DNA of 64,000 bases, taken from the NCBI RefSeq assembly GCF_003545815.1, contig NZ_PDUW01000006.1, forward strand, positions 186,001-250,000, in the 5' to 3' direction. Below the pieces are notes generated by a model that saw nothing but the letters and a program-made list of their open reading frames with translations, had not been told where the DNA came from and made no database searches. Below, in pieces: positions 51,087 to 60,824 of the stretch. Positions within the stretch are counted from its first letter, which is position 1; every line of letters starts with the position of its first letter. A program made the translations under genes and the position numbers. Origin of the DNA: Pusillimonas caeni (GTDB lineage: Bacteria; Pseudomonadota; Gammaproteobacteria; Burkholderiales; Burkholderiaceae_B).

Positions 51087-51965
51087 TCAGGAGGTAAGGC
51101 GAGTGACCGCCTCGCGATACTTGGCGGCCGTCTTTTCGATGACCTCGGCCGGCAGGCGCGGCGCGGGCGGCGTTTTGTCCCAGGGCTGGGTCTCGAGCCA
51201 GTCGCGCACGAACTGCTTGTCGAAGGACGGCGGACTGCCGCCTTCGGCGTACTGATCGGCGGGCCAGAAGCGCGATGAGTCGGGTGTAAGCACCTCGTCC
51301 ATCAGATGCAGGGCGCCCGCCGCGTCCAGGCCGAACTCGAACTTGGTGTCGGCGATAATGATGCCCTTGCCCGCCGCATACGCCGAAGCCTCGGAATAAA
51401 GCCTGAGGGTGATGCTGCGGATCTGCTCGGCCATATCTTGCCCCACCTCGGCCACCACGCGCTCGAAATCGACGTTTTCGTCGTGGGCCCCGACCTCGGC
51501 CTTGGCCGCCGGCGTGAAAATGGGCTCGGGCAGGCGGCTGGCTTGCTTCAGCCCGGCGGGCAGCGAGATGCCGCAGACCGCGCCCGTGGCCTGGTAGTCT
51601 TTCCAGCCGGATCCGATCAGGTAGCCGCGCGCCACGGCTTCGACCAAGATGGGCTTGAGCCGCTTGACGACCACCGCGCGGCCCGCGACCTGGTCGCGTT
51701 CATCCGCCGCCACGACGTCTTCGGGCGCGATGCCGGTGGAATGGTTGGGAACGACATGGGCGAGCTTGTCGAGCCAGAACGAAGTGAGCTCGGTCAGCAC
51801 CTGCCCCTTGCCGGGGATGGGGTCGTCCAGAATGACGTCGAAGGCGGAAATGCGGTCGGAGGCGACGATGAGCAGCTTGTCGTCGCCCACGGCATACATA
51901 TCGCGCACCTTGCCGCGTGCCAGCAGGGGCAGCGACCTGATCTGCGATTGATGCAGTGCCGCCAT
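51087..51965 (-). CDS. purC: Phosphoribosylaminoimidazole-succinocarboxamide synthase
   Basis: PurC joins CAIR and aspartate to SAICAR with ATP. The 292-residue protein begins '[20 protein letters not shown]' and contains '[18 protein letters not shown]' and '[19 protein letters not shown]' with '[11 protein letters not shown]', all conserved. It begins directly after the fba stop, with no gap, and probably shares its transcript. The product of the PurE reaction is its substrate, so the three pur genes are consecutive in pathway order. Confidence 0.95.
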   Translation of the reverse strand: MAALHQSQIRSLPLLARGKVRDMYAVGDDKLLIVASDRISAFDVILDDPIPGKGQVLTELTSFWLDKLAHVVPNHSTGIAPEDVVAADERDQVAGRAVVVKRLKPILVEAVARGYLIGSGWKDYQATGAVCGISLPAGLKQASRLPEPIFTPAAKAEVGAHDENVDFERVVAEVGQDMAEQIRSITLRLYSEASAYAAGKGIIIADTKFEFGLDAAGALHLMDEVLTPDSSRFWPADQYAEGGSPPSFDKQFVRDWLETQPWDKTPPAPRLPAEVIEKTAAKYREAVTRLTS

Positions 51966-53030
51966 TTACTGCACCACCTGGGCCAGCTCGCCGGCCGCAT
52001 AGCGGCGCGCCATTTCGTCGAGCGCGACAGGCTTGATCTTGCTGGCGTTGCCGGCCGTGCCGAACTGCTGGTAGCGCTGCAGGCAGATTTGCTTGGCGGC
52101 CAGGCGTGCGGGCTTGAGGTATTCGCGCGGGTCGAACTTGGAGGGGTTCTCGGCCATGAAGCGGCGGATGGCGCCGGTCATGGCAAGCCGGATATCGGTA
52201 TCGATATTGACCTTGCGCACGCCGAACTTGATGGCTTCTTGGATTTCCTCGACGGGCACGCCGTAGGTTTCCTTCATGTCGCCGCCGAACTGGCGGATTT
52301 CGGCCAGGAGCTCTTGCGGCACGCTGGAGCTGCCGTGCATGACCAGATGGGTATTGGGCAGGCGGGCGTGGATCTCTTTGATGCGCGAAATGGACAGGAT
52401 GTCGCCCGTGGGCTTGCGCGAGAACTTGTAGGCGCCGTGGCTGGTGCCGATGGCGATGGCCAGCGCGTCGAGCTGGGTCTGGCGGACGAAGTCGGCGGCC
52501 TGCTCGGGATCGGTCAGCAGCTGGTCCATGGTGAGCGTGCCCTCGGCGCCGTGGCCGTCTTCTTTGTCGCCTTTCATGGTTTCGAGCGAGCCGAGACAGC
52601 CCAGTTCGCCCTCGACCGTGATGCCCAGCTTGTGGGCCATCTGGACGACGCGCTTGGTGACGTCCACGTTGTAGTCGTAGTCGGCGATGGTCTTGCCGTC
52701 TTCTTCGAGGGAGCCGTCCATCATGACGCTGGTGAAGCCCAGGTCGATCGCGCCCTGGCAGATCGCCGGCGATTGGCCGTGGTCTTGATGCATGACCACG
52801 GGCAGATGCGGATAGCTTTCGACCGCCGCCTGGATGAGCTGTTTCAGGAAGCCCTCGCCGGCGTATTTGCGCGCACCCGCCGAGGCCTGCATGATGACGG
52901 GGCTGTCGGTTTCGTGCGCGGCCTCCATGATGGCCTGTACCTGCTCGAGGTTGTTGACGTTGAATGCCGGGATGCCGTAGCCGTTCTCGGCGGCATGATC
53001 GAGCAACTGGCGCATGGAAACTAGGGCCAT
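51966..53030 (-). CDS. fba: Fructose-bisphosphate aldolase, class II (CbbA-like)
   Basis: This zinc aldolase splits fructose 1,6-bisphosphate into glyceraldehyde-3-phosphate and dihydroxyacetone phosphate. The 354-residue protein starts '[20 protein letters not shown]', with zinc and catalytic motifs in '[13 protein letters not shown]', '[19 protein letters not shown]' and '[15 protein letters not shown]'. This is the CbbA-type subgroup. It lies between mog and purC in a run of central-metabolism genes. Confidence 0.94.
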   Translation of the reverse strand: MALVSMRQLLDHAAENGYGIPAFNVNNLEQVQAIMEAAHETDSPVIMQASAGARKYAGEGFLKQLIQAAVESYPHLPVVMHQDHGQSPAICQGAIDLGFTSVMMDGSLEEDGKTIADYDYNVDVTKRVVQMAHKLGITVEGELGCLGSLETMKGDKEDGHGAEGTLTMDQLLTDPEQAADFVRQTQLDALAIAIGTSHGAYKFSRKPTGDILSISRIKEIHARLPNTHLVMHGSSSVPQELLAEIRQFGGDMKETYGVPVEEIQEAIKFGVRKVNIDTDIRLAMTGAIRRFMAENPSKFDPREYLKPARLAAKQICLQRYQQFGTAGNASKIKPVALDEMARRYAAGELAQVVQ

Positions 53031-53152
53031 GACAGGACCTCCAAATCAAAGAATAAAGGGGATTGCAGCAATTTTACCCGAATGGGCGGCGGGCATCGGC
53101 CCGCGCGGCGCGCCAAAAACGTTTGGAGACAAAGGCTTGAGGCCTGTAAAGG

Positions 53153-53785
53153 CTAGGGCCGCCCTATGCGCGCGGCCGACTTGGGCCGGAAGGCCTTGAC
53201 GACCTCTTCGCGCGTCTCGATATAGGGGCCGCCGATGAGATCGATGCAATACGGCACGGCGGCAAAGATGCCCGGCACCACGTGGCGGCCGTCGGCATCC
53301 TTCAGACCCTCGAGCGTTTCCTTGATGGCCTTGGGCTGGCCGGGCAGATTGATGATGAGAGCGGCATGACCGGCGGTCTCGCGGATGACCGCCACCTGGC
53401 GTGAAAGTATGGCCGTCGGCACGAAGCGCAGGCTGATCTGGCGCATCTGTTCTCCGAACCCGGGCATCTCTTTGGTGGCCACGTCCAGCGTGGCCTCGGG
53501 CGTGACGTCGCGCCGCGCGGGGCCCGTACCGCCGGTCGTCAGCACCAGATCGCAGCCCGCCTCGTCCACCAGTTCGATGAGCGTGCGGGCGATGACCGGC
53601 CTTTCGTCGGCGATGAGGCGGGTCGCGTACTGTGCGCCGCCCAGCAAGGCCTCATCCAGCCAGGACTGCAAGGACGGAATTCCCTGGTCTTCGTAGGCGC
53701 CGCTGGACGCGCGGTCGGAGACCGACACCAGGCCGACCAGAAGCTCGTCGGAATTGCGGCGGACCAGCCGGGCTTGCGTGGACAT
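53153..53785 (-). CDS. mog: Molybdopterin adenylyltransferase (MogA/MoaB-like)
   Basis: A 210-residue protein of the MoaB/Mog family that adenylates molybdopterin before metal insertion. 'LVSVSDRASSGAYEDQGIPS' and 'LVLTTGGTGPARRDVTPEAT' are diagnostic, and 'IINLPGQPKAIKETLEG' closes the domain. It sits between fba and pgk with 122 bp and 24 bp gaps. Cofactor synthesis has no obvious metabolic link to these glycolytic neighbours; it may ride on their promoter. No other molybdenum-cofactor gene is present in the window. Confidence 0.9.
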   Translation of the reverse strand: MSTQARLVRRNSDELLVGLVSVSDRASSGAYEDQGIPSLQSWLDEALLGGAQYATRLIADERPVIARTLIELVDEAGCDLVLTTGGTGPARRDVTPEATLDVATKEMPGFGEQMRQISLRFVPTAILSRQVAVIRETAGHAALIINLPGQPKAIKETLEGLKDADGRHVVPGIFAAVPYCIDLIGGPYIETREEVVKAFRPKSAARIGRP

Positions 53786-53809
53786 GGGACCCCTCCTGTG
53801 CAGTTGAAT

Positions 53810-55006
53810 TCAAGCAGCGGCGCGCTGCTGCAGGACGTCGACGGCGGGCAGGACCTTGCCTTCCAGAAACTCCAGGAAGGCGCCGCCCCCGGTCGATATA
53901 TAGCCGACCTTGTCGGCGATGCCGTACTTGGCAATGGCGGCCAGCGTATCGCCGCCGCCGGCGATGGAGAACGCCTGCGACTCGGCAATGGCGCGGGCGA
54001 TGGCCTCGGTGCCGCCGGCAAAGGCGTCGAATTCGAACACGCCCACCGGGCCGTTCCAGACGATGGTGCCGGCCTGGCGCAGCTTGTCGGCCAGCGCGGC
54101 GGCCGTGTCGGGGCCGATGTCGAGAATGAGGTCGTCGTCCGCCACCTCGTCGGCCGGCTTGACCGTGGCGGCCGCATCGGCCGCGAAAGACTTGGCGCAC
54201 ACGACGTCGACCGGAATGGGCACATCGGCGCCGCGCTGCTTCATCAGTTCGATGACCACGCGGGCCTGATCGATCTGCTCGGGTTCGGCCAGCGACTTGC
54301 CGATGGACAGGCCCTGGGCCAGCATGAAGGTGTTGGCGATGCCGCCGCCGACGATGAGCTGGTCCACCTTGTCGGCCAGCGACCGCAGTATGGACAGCTT
54401 GGTCGACACCTTGGAGCCGGCCACGATGGCCACCATCGGGCGCTTGGGATCCTGCAGCGCACGGCCCAGGGCATCGAGCTCGGCCTCGAGCAAAGGGCCC
54501 GCGCAAGCAATGGGGGCGTAGCGGGCGATGCCGTGCGTGGTGGCTTCGGCGCGGTGCGCGGTGCCGAAGGCGTCGTTCACGTATACATCGCACAACGCCG
54601 CCATCTTGCGCGATAGCGACTCGTCGTTCTTCTTCTCGCCCACGTTGCAGCGGCAGTTCTCGAGCAGCACCACCTGGCCCGGATCCACCTGCACACCGTC
54701 GATCCAGTCCTGCAACAGCCGCACCGGCTGGCCCAGCAGCTCAGTCATGCGCGCCGCCACGGGCGCCAGGGTGTCCCCCTCCGCCACGGTGCCCTCGGTG
54801 GGCCGTCCAAGGTGCGAGGTCACCATCACCGCCGCTCCCGCGTCCAGCGCCATGCGAATGGCGGGAATGGAGGCACGGACGCGCGTATCCTCGGAGATGT
54901 CGCCTTCGTCGTTGAAAGGCACGTTGAGGTCGGAACGGATGAAGACGCGCTTGCCGGACAACGCGTCGGTCTTGGACAGGGCCGATAGAGTTTGGATCGA
55001 AGACAT
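53810..55006 (-). CDS. pgk: Phosphoglycerate kinase
   Basis: Pgk transfers the acyl phosphate of 1,3-bisphosphoglycerate to ADP. This 398-residue protein begins '[20 protein letters not shown]', with '[13 protein letters not shown]', '[20 protein letters not shown]' and '[20 protein letters not shown]', and ends '[17 protein letters not shown]'. All substrate-binding motifs are intact. It follows gap by 141 bp, with two hairpins in that gap. Confidence 0.96.
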   Translation of the reverse strand: MSSIQTLSALSKTDALSGKRVFIRSDLNVPFNDEGDISEDTRVRASIPAIRMALDAGAAVMVTSHLGRPTEGTVAEGDTLAPVAARMTELLGQPVRLLQDWIDGVQVDPGQVVLLENCRCNVGEKKNDESLSRKMAALCDVYVNDAFGTAHRAEATTHGIARYAPIACAGPLLEAELDALGRALQDPKRPMVAIVAGSKVSTKLSILRSLADKVDQLIVGGGIANTFMLAQGLSIGKSLAEPEQIDQARVVIELMKQRGADVPIPVDVVCAKSFAADAAATVKPADEVADDDLILDIGPDTAAALADKLRQAGTIVWNGPVGVFEFDAFAGGTEAIARAIAESQAFSIAGGGDTLAAIAKYGIADKVGYISTGGGAFLEFLEGKVLPAVDVLQQRAAA

Positions 55007-55074
55007 GGAAACGGATCGTAGTTGAAGCGAAGAACGCCGGCCTGCGGGCCGGGCCTCTGCGCCACTGTTTCAGG

Positions 55075-55128
55075 GGAGCCTTCGGCTCCGCAAAGTTACG
55101 GTCAAAGGGCGGGATGATTCCCGCCCTT
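55075..55128 (-). terminator. Two hairpins between gap and pgk
   Basis: A perfect 10-bp stem (55105-55114 with 55119-55128, loop TGAT) lies 19 bp past the gap stop on the minus strand; only a short T pair follows. A second 6-bp stem (GGAGCC 55075-55080 with GGCTCC 55084-55089) lies further on. They are likely partial terminators or processing sites that set gap above pgk. Confidence 0.55.
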
Positions 55129-55147
55129 CAAATGCTGCAGCGTCGGA

Positions 55148-56161
55148 CTACTTGGCCGACATCAGGGCCACGGTGGTGTCGAGCATGCGGTTGGAGAAGC
55201 CCCACTCGTTGTCGTACCACGAACCCACCTTGACCAGGTTGCCGGAGACCTTGGTCAGGCCTTCGTCCACCGTGCTGGAGGCGGTCGAGTGATTGAAGTC
55301 GACCGACACCAGCGGCTCGTCGGTGTAGGCCAGAATGCCCTTGAGGGGGCCTTCGGCGGCGGCCGCCTTGAGGATGGCGTTGACTTCGTCCACCGAGGTT
55401 TCGCGGGCGGCCACGAACGACAGATCGACCAGCGAGACATTGATGGTGGGCACGCGGATGGCGTAGCCGTCGAGCTTGCCGTTGAGTTCGGGCAGCACCA
55501 GGCCGACCGCGGAAGCCGCGCCGGTCTTGGTGGGGATCATGCTGGACGTGGCCGAGCGCGCGCGGCGCAGGTCGCTGTGATAGACGTCGGTCAGGACCTG
55601 GTCGTTGGTGTAGGCGTGGATGGTGGTCATCAGACCGGTGACGACGCCGAGTTTCTGATGCAGGGGCTGCACCAGCGGAGCCAGGCAGTTGGTAGTGCAC
55701 GAGGCGTTCGAGATGACGGTGTCGCTGGCCTTGAGTACGTCGTGGTTCACGCCGTAGACGATGGTGGCGTCGACGTCCTTGCCGCCGGGAGCCGAGATGA
55801 TGACCTTCTTGGCGCCGCCCTGGATGTGGGCGCCGGCTTTTTCCTTGGTGGTGAAGAAGCCCGTGCACTCGAGCACGACGTCCACCTTGAGCTCGCCCCA
55901 GGGCAGTTCGGCCGGATTGCGATTGGCCAGCACGCGGATGCGGTCGCCATTGACCACCATGTAGTCGCCGTCGACGTCGACCGTGCCGGGGAAGCGGCCG
56001 TGCGCCGTATCGTAGCGGGTGAGGTGGGCATTGGTCTTGGGGTCGCCCAGGTCGTTGATGGCGACGATCTCGATGTCGTGCTTTTTACCGTCTTCGTAGT
56101 GGGCGCGCAGGACGTTGCGCCCGATGCGTCCGTATCCGTTGATCGCTACGCGAATTGCCAT
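55148..56161 (-). CDS. gap: Glyceraldehyde-3-phosphate dehydrogenase
   Basis: GapA-type enzyme of glycolysis and gluconeogenesis. This 337-residue protein starts '[20 protein letters not shown]' (NAD-binding GxGxxG) and keeps the catalytic Cys in '[15 protein letters not shown]' and the '[20 protein letters not shown]' and '[15 protein letters not shown]' signatures. It follows tkt by 15 bp. Confidence 0.97.
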   Translation of the reverse strand: MAIRVAINGYGRIGRNVLRAHYEDGKKHDIEIVAINDLGDPKTNAHLTRYDTAHGRFPGTVDVDGDYMVVNGDRIRVLANRNPAELPWGELKVDVVLECTGFFTTKEKAGAHIQGGAKKVIISAPGGKDVDATIVYGVNHDVLKASDTVISNASCTTNCLAPLVQPLHQKLGVVTGLMTTIHAYTNDQVLTDVYHSDLRRARSATSSMIPTKTGAASAVGLVLPELNGKLDGYAIRVPTINVSLVDLSFVAARETSVDEVNAILKAAAAEGPLKGILAYTDEPLVSVDFNHSTASSTVDEGLTKVSGNLVKVGSWYDNEWGFSNRMLDTTVALMSAK

Positions 56162-56176
56162 GGTGATTCTCCTGTT

Positions 56177-58222
56177 TTACAAAACTTGCTCGACGGCTGC
56201 CGCGACACGTTCGACGGTCAGGCCGAAATGCTTGAATAGGACGCCGGCGGGCGCGGATTCGCCATAGGTGTCGAGACCGACCACGGCGCCCTCCAGGCCC
56301 ACATATTTGTACCAGCCGGCCGTGACGCCGGCCTCGACGGCGACGCGGGGCAGCCCCTTGGGCAGCACGGCCTCGCGCCATTGCGCGTCCTGCTCGTCGA
56401 AAAGCTGGGTGCAGGGCATGGACACCACGCGCACCGCGATGCCGCGGGCCGCGAGCTGCTCTTGCGCGCCCAGGGCCAGCGCCACTTCGGAGCCGGTGGC
56501 GATGATGACCGCCCGGGCGTCCTCGGCATCGCGCAGCACATAGCCGCCGCGTGCAATCGCCTCGACGGCCTCGGGCTCGCGCTGCACGAAGGGCAGATTC
56601 TGGCGCGAAAGCAGCAAGGCGCTGGGGCCGCCCTGGCGAACCGCCATGCCCAGGCTGGCCGGACGCTGCAGCGCCAGCTGCCATGCCACGGCGGTTTCGG
56701 TCGTGTCGCAGGGGCGCCATACGTGCAGATTCGGAATGAGACGCAGGCTGGCGGCGTGCTCGACCGACTGGTGGGTAGGGCCGTCTTCGCCCAGGCCGAT
56801 GGAGTCGTGCGTGAAGACGTGCACCACGCGCTGCTTCATGAGAGCGGCCATGCGCACCGCGTTGCGCGAATAATCGGAGAAGGTCAGGAAGGTGCCGCCG
56901 AAAGGCAGGTAGCCGCCGTGCAGGGCCAGGCCGTTCATGACGGCCGCCATGCCGAACTCGCGTACGCCGTAGTTGATGTGGCGGCCGAACTGCAGGCCGT
57001 CATCGGTGGCGCGCACGGGCGTCACGCCCTTCCAGTCGGTGAAGTTCGAACCGGTGAGGTCGGCCGAGCCGCCCAGCATCTCGGGAAGGATCCCGGCAAA
57101 CGCCGCGATGGCGAATTGCGAAGCCTTGCGGCTGGCCACGGTCTCGGCCTTTTCGGCCGTGGCCCGGACAAAGGCCAGCGCCCGCTCGGCGAAATCGGAG
57201 GGAAGCTCTCCCGCCATGCGGCGCTTGAACTCGGCGGCTTCGGCCGGATAGGCCCGGGCGTAGGAGTCGAACGCGCGCTGCCACTCGTTCTGCCACAGCT
57301 GACCCTTGTTGCGCGCATCCCAGCGCTGGTAGACATGGTCGGGGACCACAAAGGGCTCGTGGGGCCAGTTCAGCGCGTCGCGCGTGGCGACGATCTCGTC
57401 GGCGCCCAGCGGAGCGCCGTGCACCTTCTCGGTGCCCGCCATGGTGGGCGCGCCCTTGCCGATGACGGTGCGGCAGCAAATGAGCGTAGGGCCTTTGCCT
57501 TGGGCCGCCCAGGCCTTGGCCTGCTCGATGGCCTGGTCGACGTCTGCGACGTTATGGCCGTCGACGTTGCGCACCACGTTCCAGCCGTAGCTTTCGAAGC
57601 GCCCGGGGGTATCGTCGCGGAACCAGTTCTCGACCTTGCCGTCGATGGAGATGCCGTTGTCGTCGTAGAAAACGATGAGCTTGGACAGGCGCAGCGTGCC
57701 GGCCAGCGAGCACACCTCGTGCGAGATGCCCTCCATCAGGCAGCCGTCGCCCGCGAAGGCATAGGTGAAGTGGTCGACGACCTTATGGTCGTCGCGGTTG
57801 AACTCCCGGGCCAGCAGGGCTTCGGCCAGCGCCATGCCGACCGCGTTGGCCAGGCCCTGGCCCAGCGGACCCGTGGTGGTTTCTACCCCGGCGGTGATGC
57901 CGACTTCGGGGTGGCCGGGGGTGCGCGAATGCAGCTGACGGAAATTCTTGAGCTCGCCGATGGGCAGGTCGTAGCCGGTGAGGTGCAGCAATGCGTAGAT
58001 CAGCATCGAGCCGTGGCCGTTCGACAGCACGAAGCGGTCGCGGTCGAACCAGGCCGGATCGGCCGGATTGTGGCGCAGGTGGCGGGTCCAGAGGGCCTCC
58101 GCGATGTCGGCCATGCCCATGGGCGCGCCCGGATGGCCGGAATTGGCTTGTTGGACAGCGTCCATGGAAAGCGCGCGGATGGCATTGGCCAAAGTGGAGT
58201 CTTGGGCTGGCGAAGGGCTCAT
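56177..58222 (-). CDS. tkt: Transketolase
   Basis: This thiamine-diphosphate enzyme moves two-carbon units between sugar phosphates in the pentose phosphate pathway. The 681-residue protein starts '[20 protein letters not shown]' and contains the cofactor motif '[20 protein letters not shown]', '[20 protein letters not shown]' and '[20 protein letters not shown]'. I chose the ATG at 58222; the frame is open upstream but overlaps the divergent rsmE gene. It heads the minus-strand run tkt-gap-pgk-mog-fba-purC-purE-purK-sua5. Confidence 0.96.
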   Translation of the reverse strand: MSPSPAQDSTLANAIRALSMDAVQQANSGHPGAPMGMADIAEALWTRHLRHNPADPAWFDRDRFVLSNGHGSMLIYALLHLTGYDLPIGELKNFRQLHSRTPGHPEVGITAGVETTTGPLGQGLANAVGMALAEALLAREFNRDDHKVVDHFTYAFAGDGCLMEGISHEVCSLAGTLRLSKLIVFYDDNGISIDGKVENWFRDDTPGRFESYGWNVVRNVDGHNVADVDQAIEQAKAWAAQGKGPTLICCRTVIGKGAPTMAGTEKVHGAPLGADEIVATRDALNWPHEPFVVPDHVYQRWDARNKGQLWQNEWQRAFDSYARAYPAEAAEFKRRMAGELPSDFAERALAFVRATAEKAETVASRKASQFAIAAFAGILPEMLGGSADLTGSNFTDWKGVTPVRATDDGLQFGRHINYGVREFGMAAVMNGLALHGGYLPFGGTFLTFSDYSRNAVRMAALMKQRVVHVFTHDSIGLGEDGPTHQSVEHAASLRLIPNLHVWRPCDTTETAVAWQLALQRPASLGMAVRQGGPSALLLSRQNLPFVQREPEAVEAIARGGYVLRDAEDARAVIIATGSEVALALGAQEQLAARGIAVRVVSMPCTQLFDEQDAQWREAVLPKGLPRVAVEAGVTAGWYKYVGLEGAVVGLDTYGESAPAGVLFKHFGLTVERVAAAVEQVL

Positions 58223-58318
58223 GGGGTATTCTCTAGGACCTGGCGGCCGCGTGCGGGCCGCATTCCGGCAATGCGTTGCAAAGCTATTGATTTTACCACC
58301 TCGCATTTTTCCCAGCCC

Positions 58319-59047
58319 ATGGCCCGACCCAGATTCTTCTGCCCCCTTCCCCTGCAGCCGCATCAGGCCCTGGCGCTGCCTGCGGACCTCGCTCATTACG
58401 CCTTGCGCGTATTGCGCCTCAAGGATGGCGCGGCGGTCATCCTGTTCGACGGGCTGGGCGGGGAATACGAGGCCGTCCTGCGGGTGCAGGGCAAGTCGGC
58501 CGAGGCGCTGGTCGGGGCTCACCACGCCCTCGAAGCCGAGTTGCCGGGCCGCATCACGCTGGTGCAGGGCCTGCCCTCGGGCGACAAGATGGACTGGATC
58601 GTGGAAAAAGCGGTCGAACTGGGCGCGAACCGCCTGATTCCGATCGCAGCCCGGCGCAGCGTGGTGCAATTGAACCCCGAGCGCGAGGCCAAGCGCCTCA
58701 AACACTGGCAGCGCATCGCCCAGTCGGCCAGCGAACAATGCGGCCGCAACCGCCTCATGCGCATAGACGCCCCCCTGAACCTCGAGGCCTGCCTGGATGC
58801 GCTGGACGCGGCAGGCCCGGCGCTGCTATGCCACCCCGAGGCCGGGAAGACGCTGGGCCAGGCGCTGGGCCCGGAACCGGACGTCACACTGCTGGTGGGG
58901 CCCGAAGGCGGCTGGTCGCCCGAAGAACAGCAACTGGCGCTGCGCCGGGGCGCCACGCCAATTCGGTTCGGAACACGGGTGCTGCGCACCGAAACGGCGG
59001 GACTGGCGCTGATCGCAGCCGTCAGCGCCTTGAAAGGCTGGAACTGA
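58319..59047 (+). CDS. rsmE: 16S rRNA (uracil1498-N3)-methyltransferase
   Basis: RsmE methylates U1498 of 16S rRNA using S-adenosylmethionine. The 242-residue SPOUT protein begins '[20 protein letters not shown]', has the N-terminal PUA-like domain, then '[20 protein letters not shown]', '[16 protein letters not shown]' and '[18 protein letters not shown]' with the final knot '[17 protein letters not shown]'. I chose the ATG at 58319; another in-frame ATG at 58271 is possible. It is divergent from tkt across 96 bp. Confidence 0.94.
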   Translation: MARPRFFCPLPLQPHQALALPADLAHYALRVLRLKDGAAVILFDGLGGEYEAVLRVQGKSAEALVGAHHALEAELPGRITLVQGLPSGDKMDWIVEKAVELGANRLIPIAARRSVVQLNPEREAKRLKHWQRIAQSASEQCGRNRLMRIDAPLNLEACLDALDAAGPALLCHPEAGKTLGQALGPEPDVTLLVGPEGGWSPEEQQLALRRGATPIRFGTRVLRTETAGLALIAAVSALKGWN

Positions 59048-59150
59048 AGCATTGAAGCGGCCTTGCCGTCACCTCCGGTGGACCGGACGCCTGGCGCCTG
59101 GAACGGTCGAGCGGCTCACGCCGCAGCGCGCGGCTCGAGCCCGCCCGGGG

Positions 59151-59621
59151 CTATTCTTCTTCGCGCGCCCCCGAATAAGGCGTGGGCGCCACCCCCGGCT
59201 CGGGATCGGGATGCTTGCCAGCATGCACGACGGCATACGAGAAACTGCGCTCGTTGTTGCTGGCGAACTCCACCACGTCGTCGCATACCGTCAGGATGGC
59301 CTGGGCGTCTTCGGTCAGCGCCGGATCGCCCGAGTGCAGCTTGTCGAACCAGAGAAACAGGCCGGCCTTCTGGTCGAGAACGGTGTCACAGATGCAGTCG
59401 TACAGGGCGTCGAGGTTGCCGCCGAAGAATTCGGGGAAATCGACCGCCTTGACCACCGCGCGCAGCACCGCTGAACGGCTGCGCGCCCGGTCGCAATCGA
59501 CCACATAGGCAGTAAGGCCGGCGGCCTGGGCCCGCTCGATGGCTTCATCTCTGGAAATGGCGGCAGAATCGATCAGGCCGCCCTTCTGAAATTTTTTCTG
59601 CCATGTCTGCGCTTGGGTCAT
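59151..59621 (-). CDS. Barstar-family (RNase inhibitor-like) protein
   Basis: A 156-residue protein with the barstar fold: 'LTAYVVDCDRARSRSAVLRA', 'VDFPEFFGGNLDALYDCICD' and 'GLFLWFDKLHSGDPALTEDA'. Barstar itself inhibits the RNase barnase, but no barnase-like gene is seen here, and the N- and C-terminal extensions are not in the classical protein. It overlaps the upstream patatin-like gene by 4 bp, so translation is coupled. Its partner is unknown. Confidence 0.8.
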   Translation of the reverse strand: MTQAQTWQKKFQKGGLIDSAAISRDEAIERAQAAGLTAYVVDCDRARSRSAVLRAVVKAVDFPEFFGGNLDALYDCICDTVLDQKAGLFLWFDKLHSGDPALTEDAQAILTVCDDVVEFASNNERSFSYAVVHAGKHPDPEPGVAPTPYSGAREEE

Positions 59622-60820
59622 TGTGGCGTCTCCTTGAAAAACGCTTTGACTTCCTCAACACGATCCATGCTGTCGGCTCGTCCTAGGCGGATGAGTTCAC
59701 GGGTATACCCGGCCTCGAACAGCAAGTAGGATACCAACGCACCGCCTGTCGTGGCCCCGGAACCCGACGATACACCGAGTACCCGGAAAAGTGTACGAAC
59801 CGAACGTGGCATTTGATGCAAAAACTCCATGGCAATGTTGTCCAGCGGCTTGCTGGGGGTGATGGTCAGTGCGCTGACCGTCCTGAGTGACTGCTTTTCG
59901 ACCTTCTCGGCCGGCGCCAGGCCGAGAAGGTCGTTGATGCGCTCCAGCCTTTCGACGTCCATGGACAGGCTGTCGACGAATATGCTGGAGAGCACCTGGC
60001 CGCCCACCTGAGCGAGCGGCGGATAATTCGAATCGACCCGGCGCTCTTCGGCATGGGTGTCGTCCCTGTGCCCCGTGCCGATGACCAGCACCCGCTCGGC
60101 GCCGAGGTGAATGGCCGGGCTCAGGGGCGCCAACTGCCGCATGGAGCCGTCGCCGCACCATTCGGTCTTGCCGTTCACCAGGATGGCCTGGGCGGGAAAG
60201 ACGAAGGGAATGGCGCTGGAAGCCATGAGGTGCTCCACGCCTACTGTTCCGGGCACGGCGCGCCGCAGGCTTCGTGTCCAGGGCTCTATGAGGTGGCGCG
60301 CATTATAGAAGGTAAGATGCTCGCCCGAGATAAAGGCGGTTGCGGTGATGGCAAGCGCACGCAACTCGCCCTTGTCCAGATTATCGTTGAGGCGGTCGAA
60401 ATCCAGCGTGGACGCCAGCAGATCGGCCAGGGGGCTGTTGTCCAGCAGCGAACTGGGACGCCGTCCGCGCAGGCTCGGCCACAGCCAGCCCAGGGCCAGC
60501 ATGCTCAGCCAGCGCCAGCCCGTGCTCAGCAGCGAAAGCGCGTCGCTGCGATAGATATTGTCGGTATGAAGCGTTTCCCACAAGGTGACCAGGCGGTCTA
60601 CCGCCAGATGGCTGTCGTTGGCCCGGCAGGCCAGCGCCGCCGCGTTGATGGCGCCGGCCGACGTGCCGCACACGATGGGAAAAGGGTTGCGGAACTGCGG
60701 TGAACGCTGCGGATCGAGTATGTCCAGAATGCCGGACAGTACACCGACCTGATAGGCGGCGCGGGCGCCGCCCCCCATCAGGACCAGGCCTACCGGCGAT
60801 CGACCGAAGCCCTCGCGCAT
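59618..60820 (-). CDS. Patatin-like phospholipase
   Basis: A 400-residue patatin-family lipid acyl hydrolase. The glycine-rich oxyanion loop is 'LMGGGARAAYQVGVL' (15-29), the nucleophile Ser54 sits in 'VCGTSAGAINA', and the catalytic Asp224 in 'WCGDGSMRQL' (a DGS in place of DGG/DGA). The two-residue Ser-Asp dyad is therefore complete. It is coupled by a 4-bp overlap to the barstar-like gene and begins 4 bp after the maeB stop on the same strand. Phospholipid turnover is the likely role, but the physiological target is unknown. Confidence 0.88.
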   Translation of the reverse strand: MREGFGRSPVGLVLMGGGARAAYQVGVLSGILDILDPQRSPQFRNPFPIVCGTSAGAINAAALACRANDSHLAVDRLVTLWETLHTDNIYRSDALSLLSTGWRWLSMLALGWLWPSLRGRRPSSLLDNSPLADLLASTLDFDRLNDNLDKGELRALAITATAFISGEHLTFYNARHLIEPWTRSLRRAVPGTVGVEHLMASSAIPFVFPAQAILVNGKTEWCGDGSMRQLAPLSPAIHLGAERVLVIGTGHRDDTHAEERRVDSNYPPLAQVGGQVLSSIFVDSLSMDVERLERINDLLGLAPAEKVEKQSLRTVSALTITPSKPLDNIAMEFLHQMPRSVRTLFRVLGVSSGSGATTGGALVSYLLFEAGYTRELIRLGRADSMDRVEEVKAFFKETPQ

Positions 60821-60824
60821 GACA

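Noticed and set aside
56381-58318. Very long open frame on the plus strand opposite tkt, continuous with rsmE
   Set aside because: It is an antisense shadow of the GC-rich tkt gene; only the last part from 58319 has a recognisable product (RsmE).
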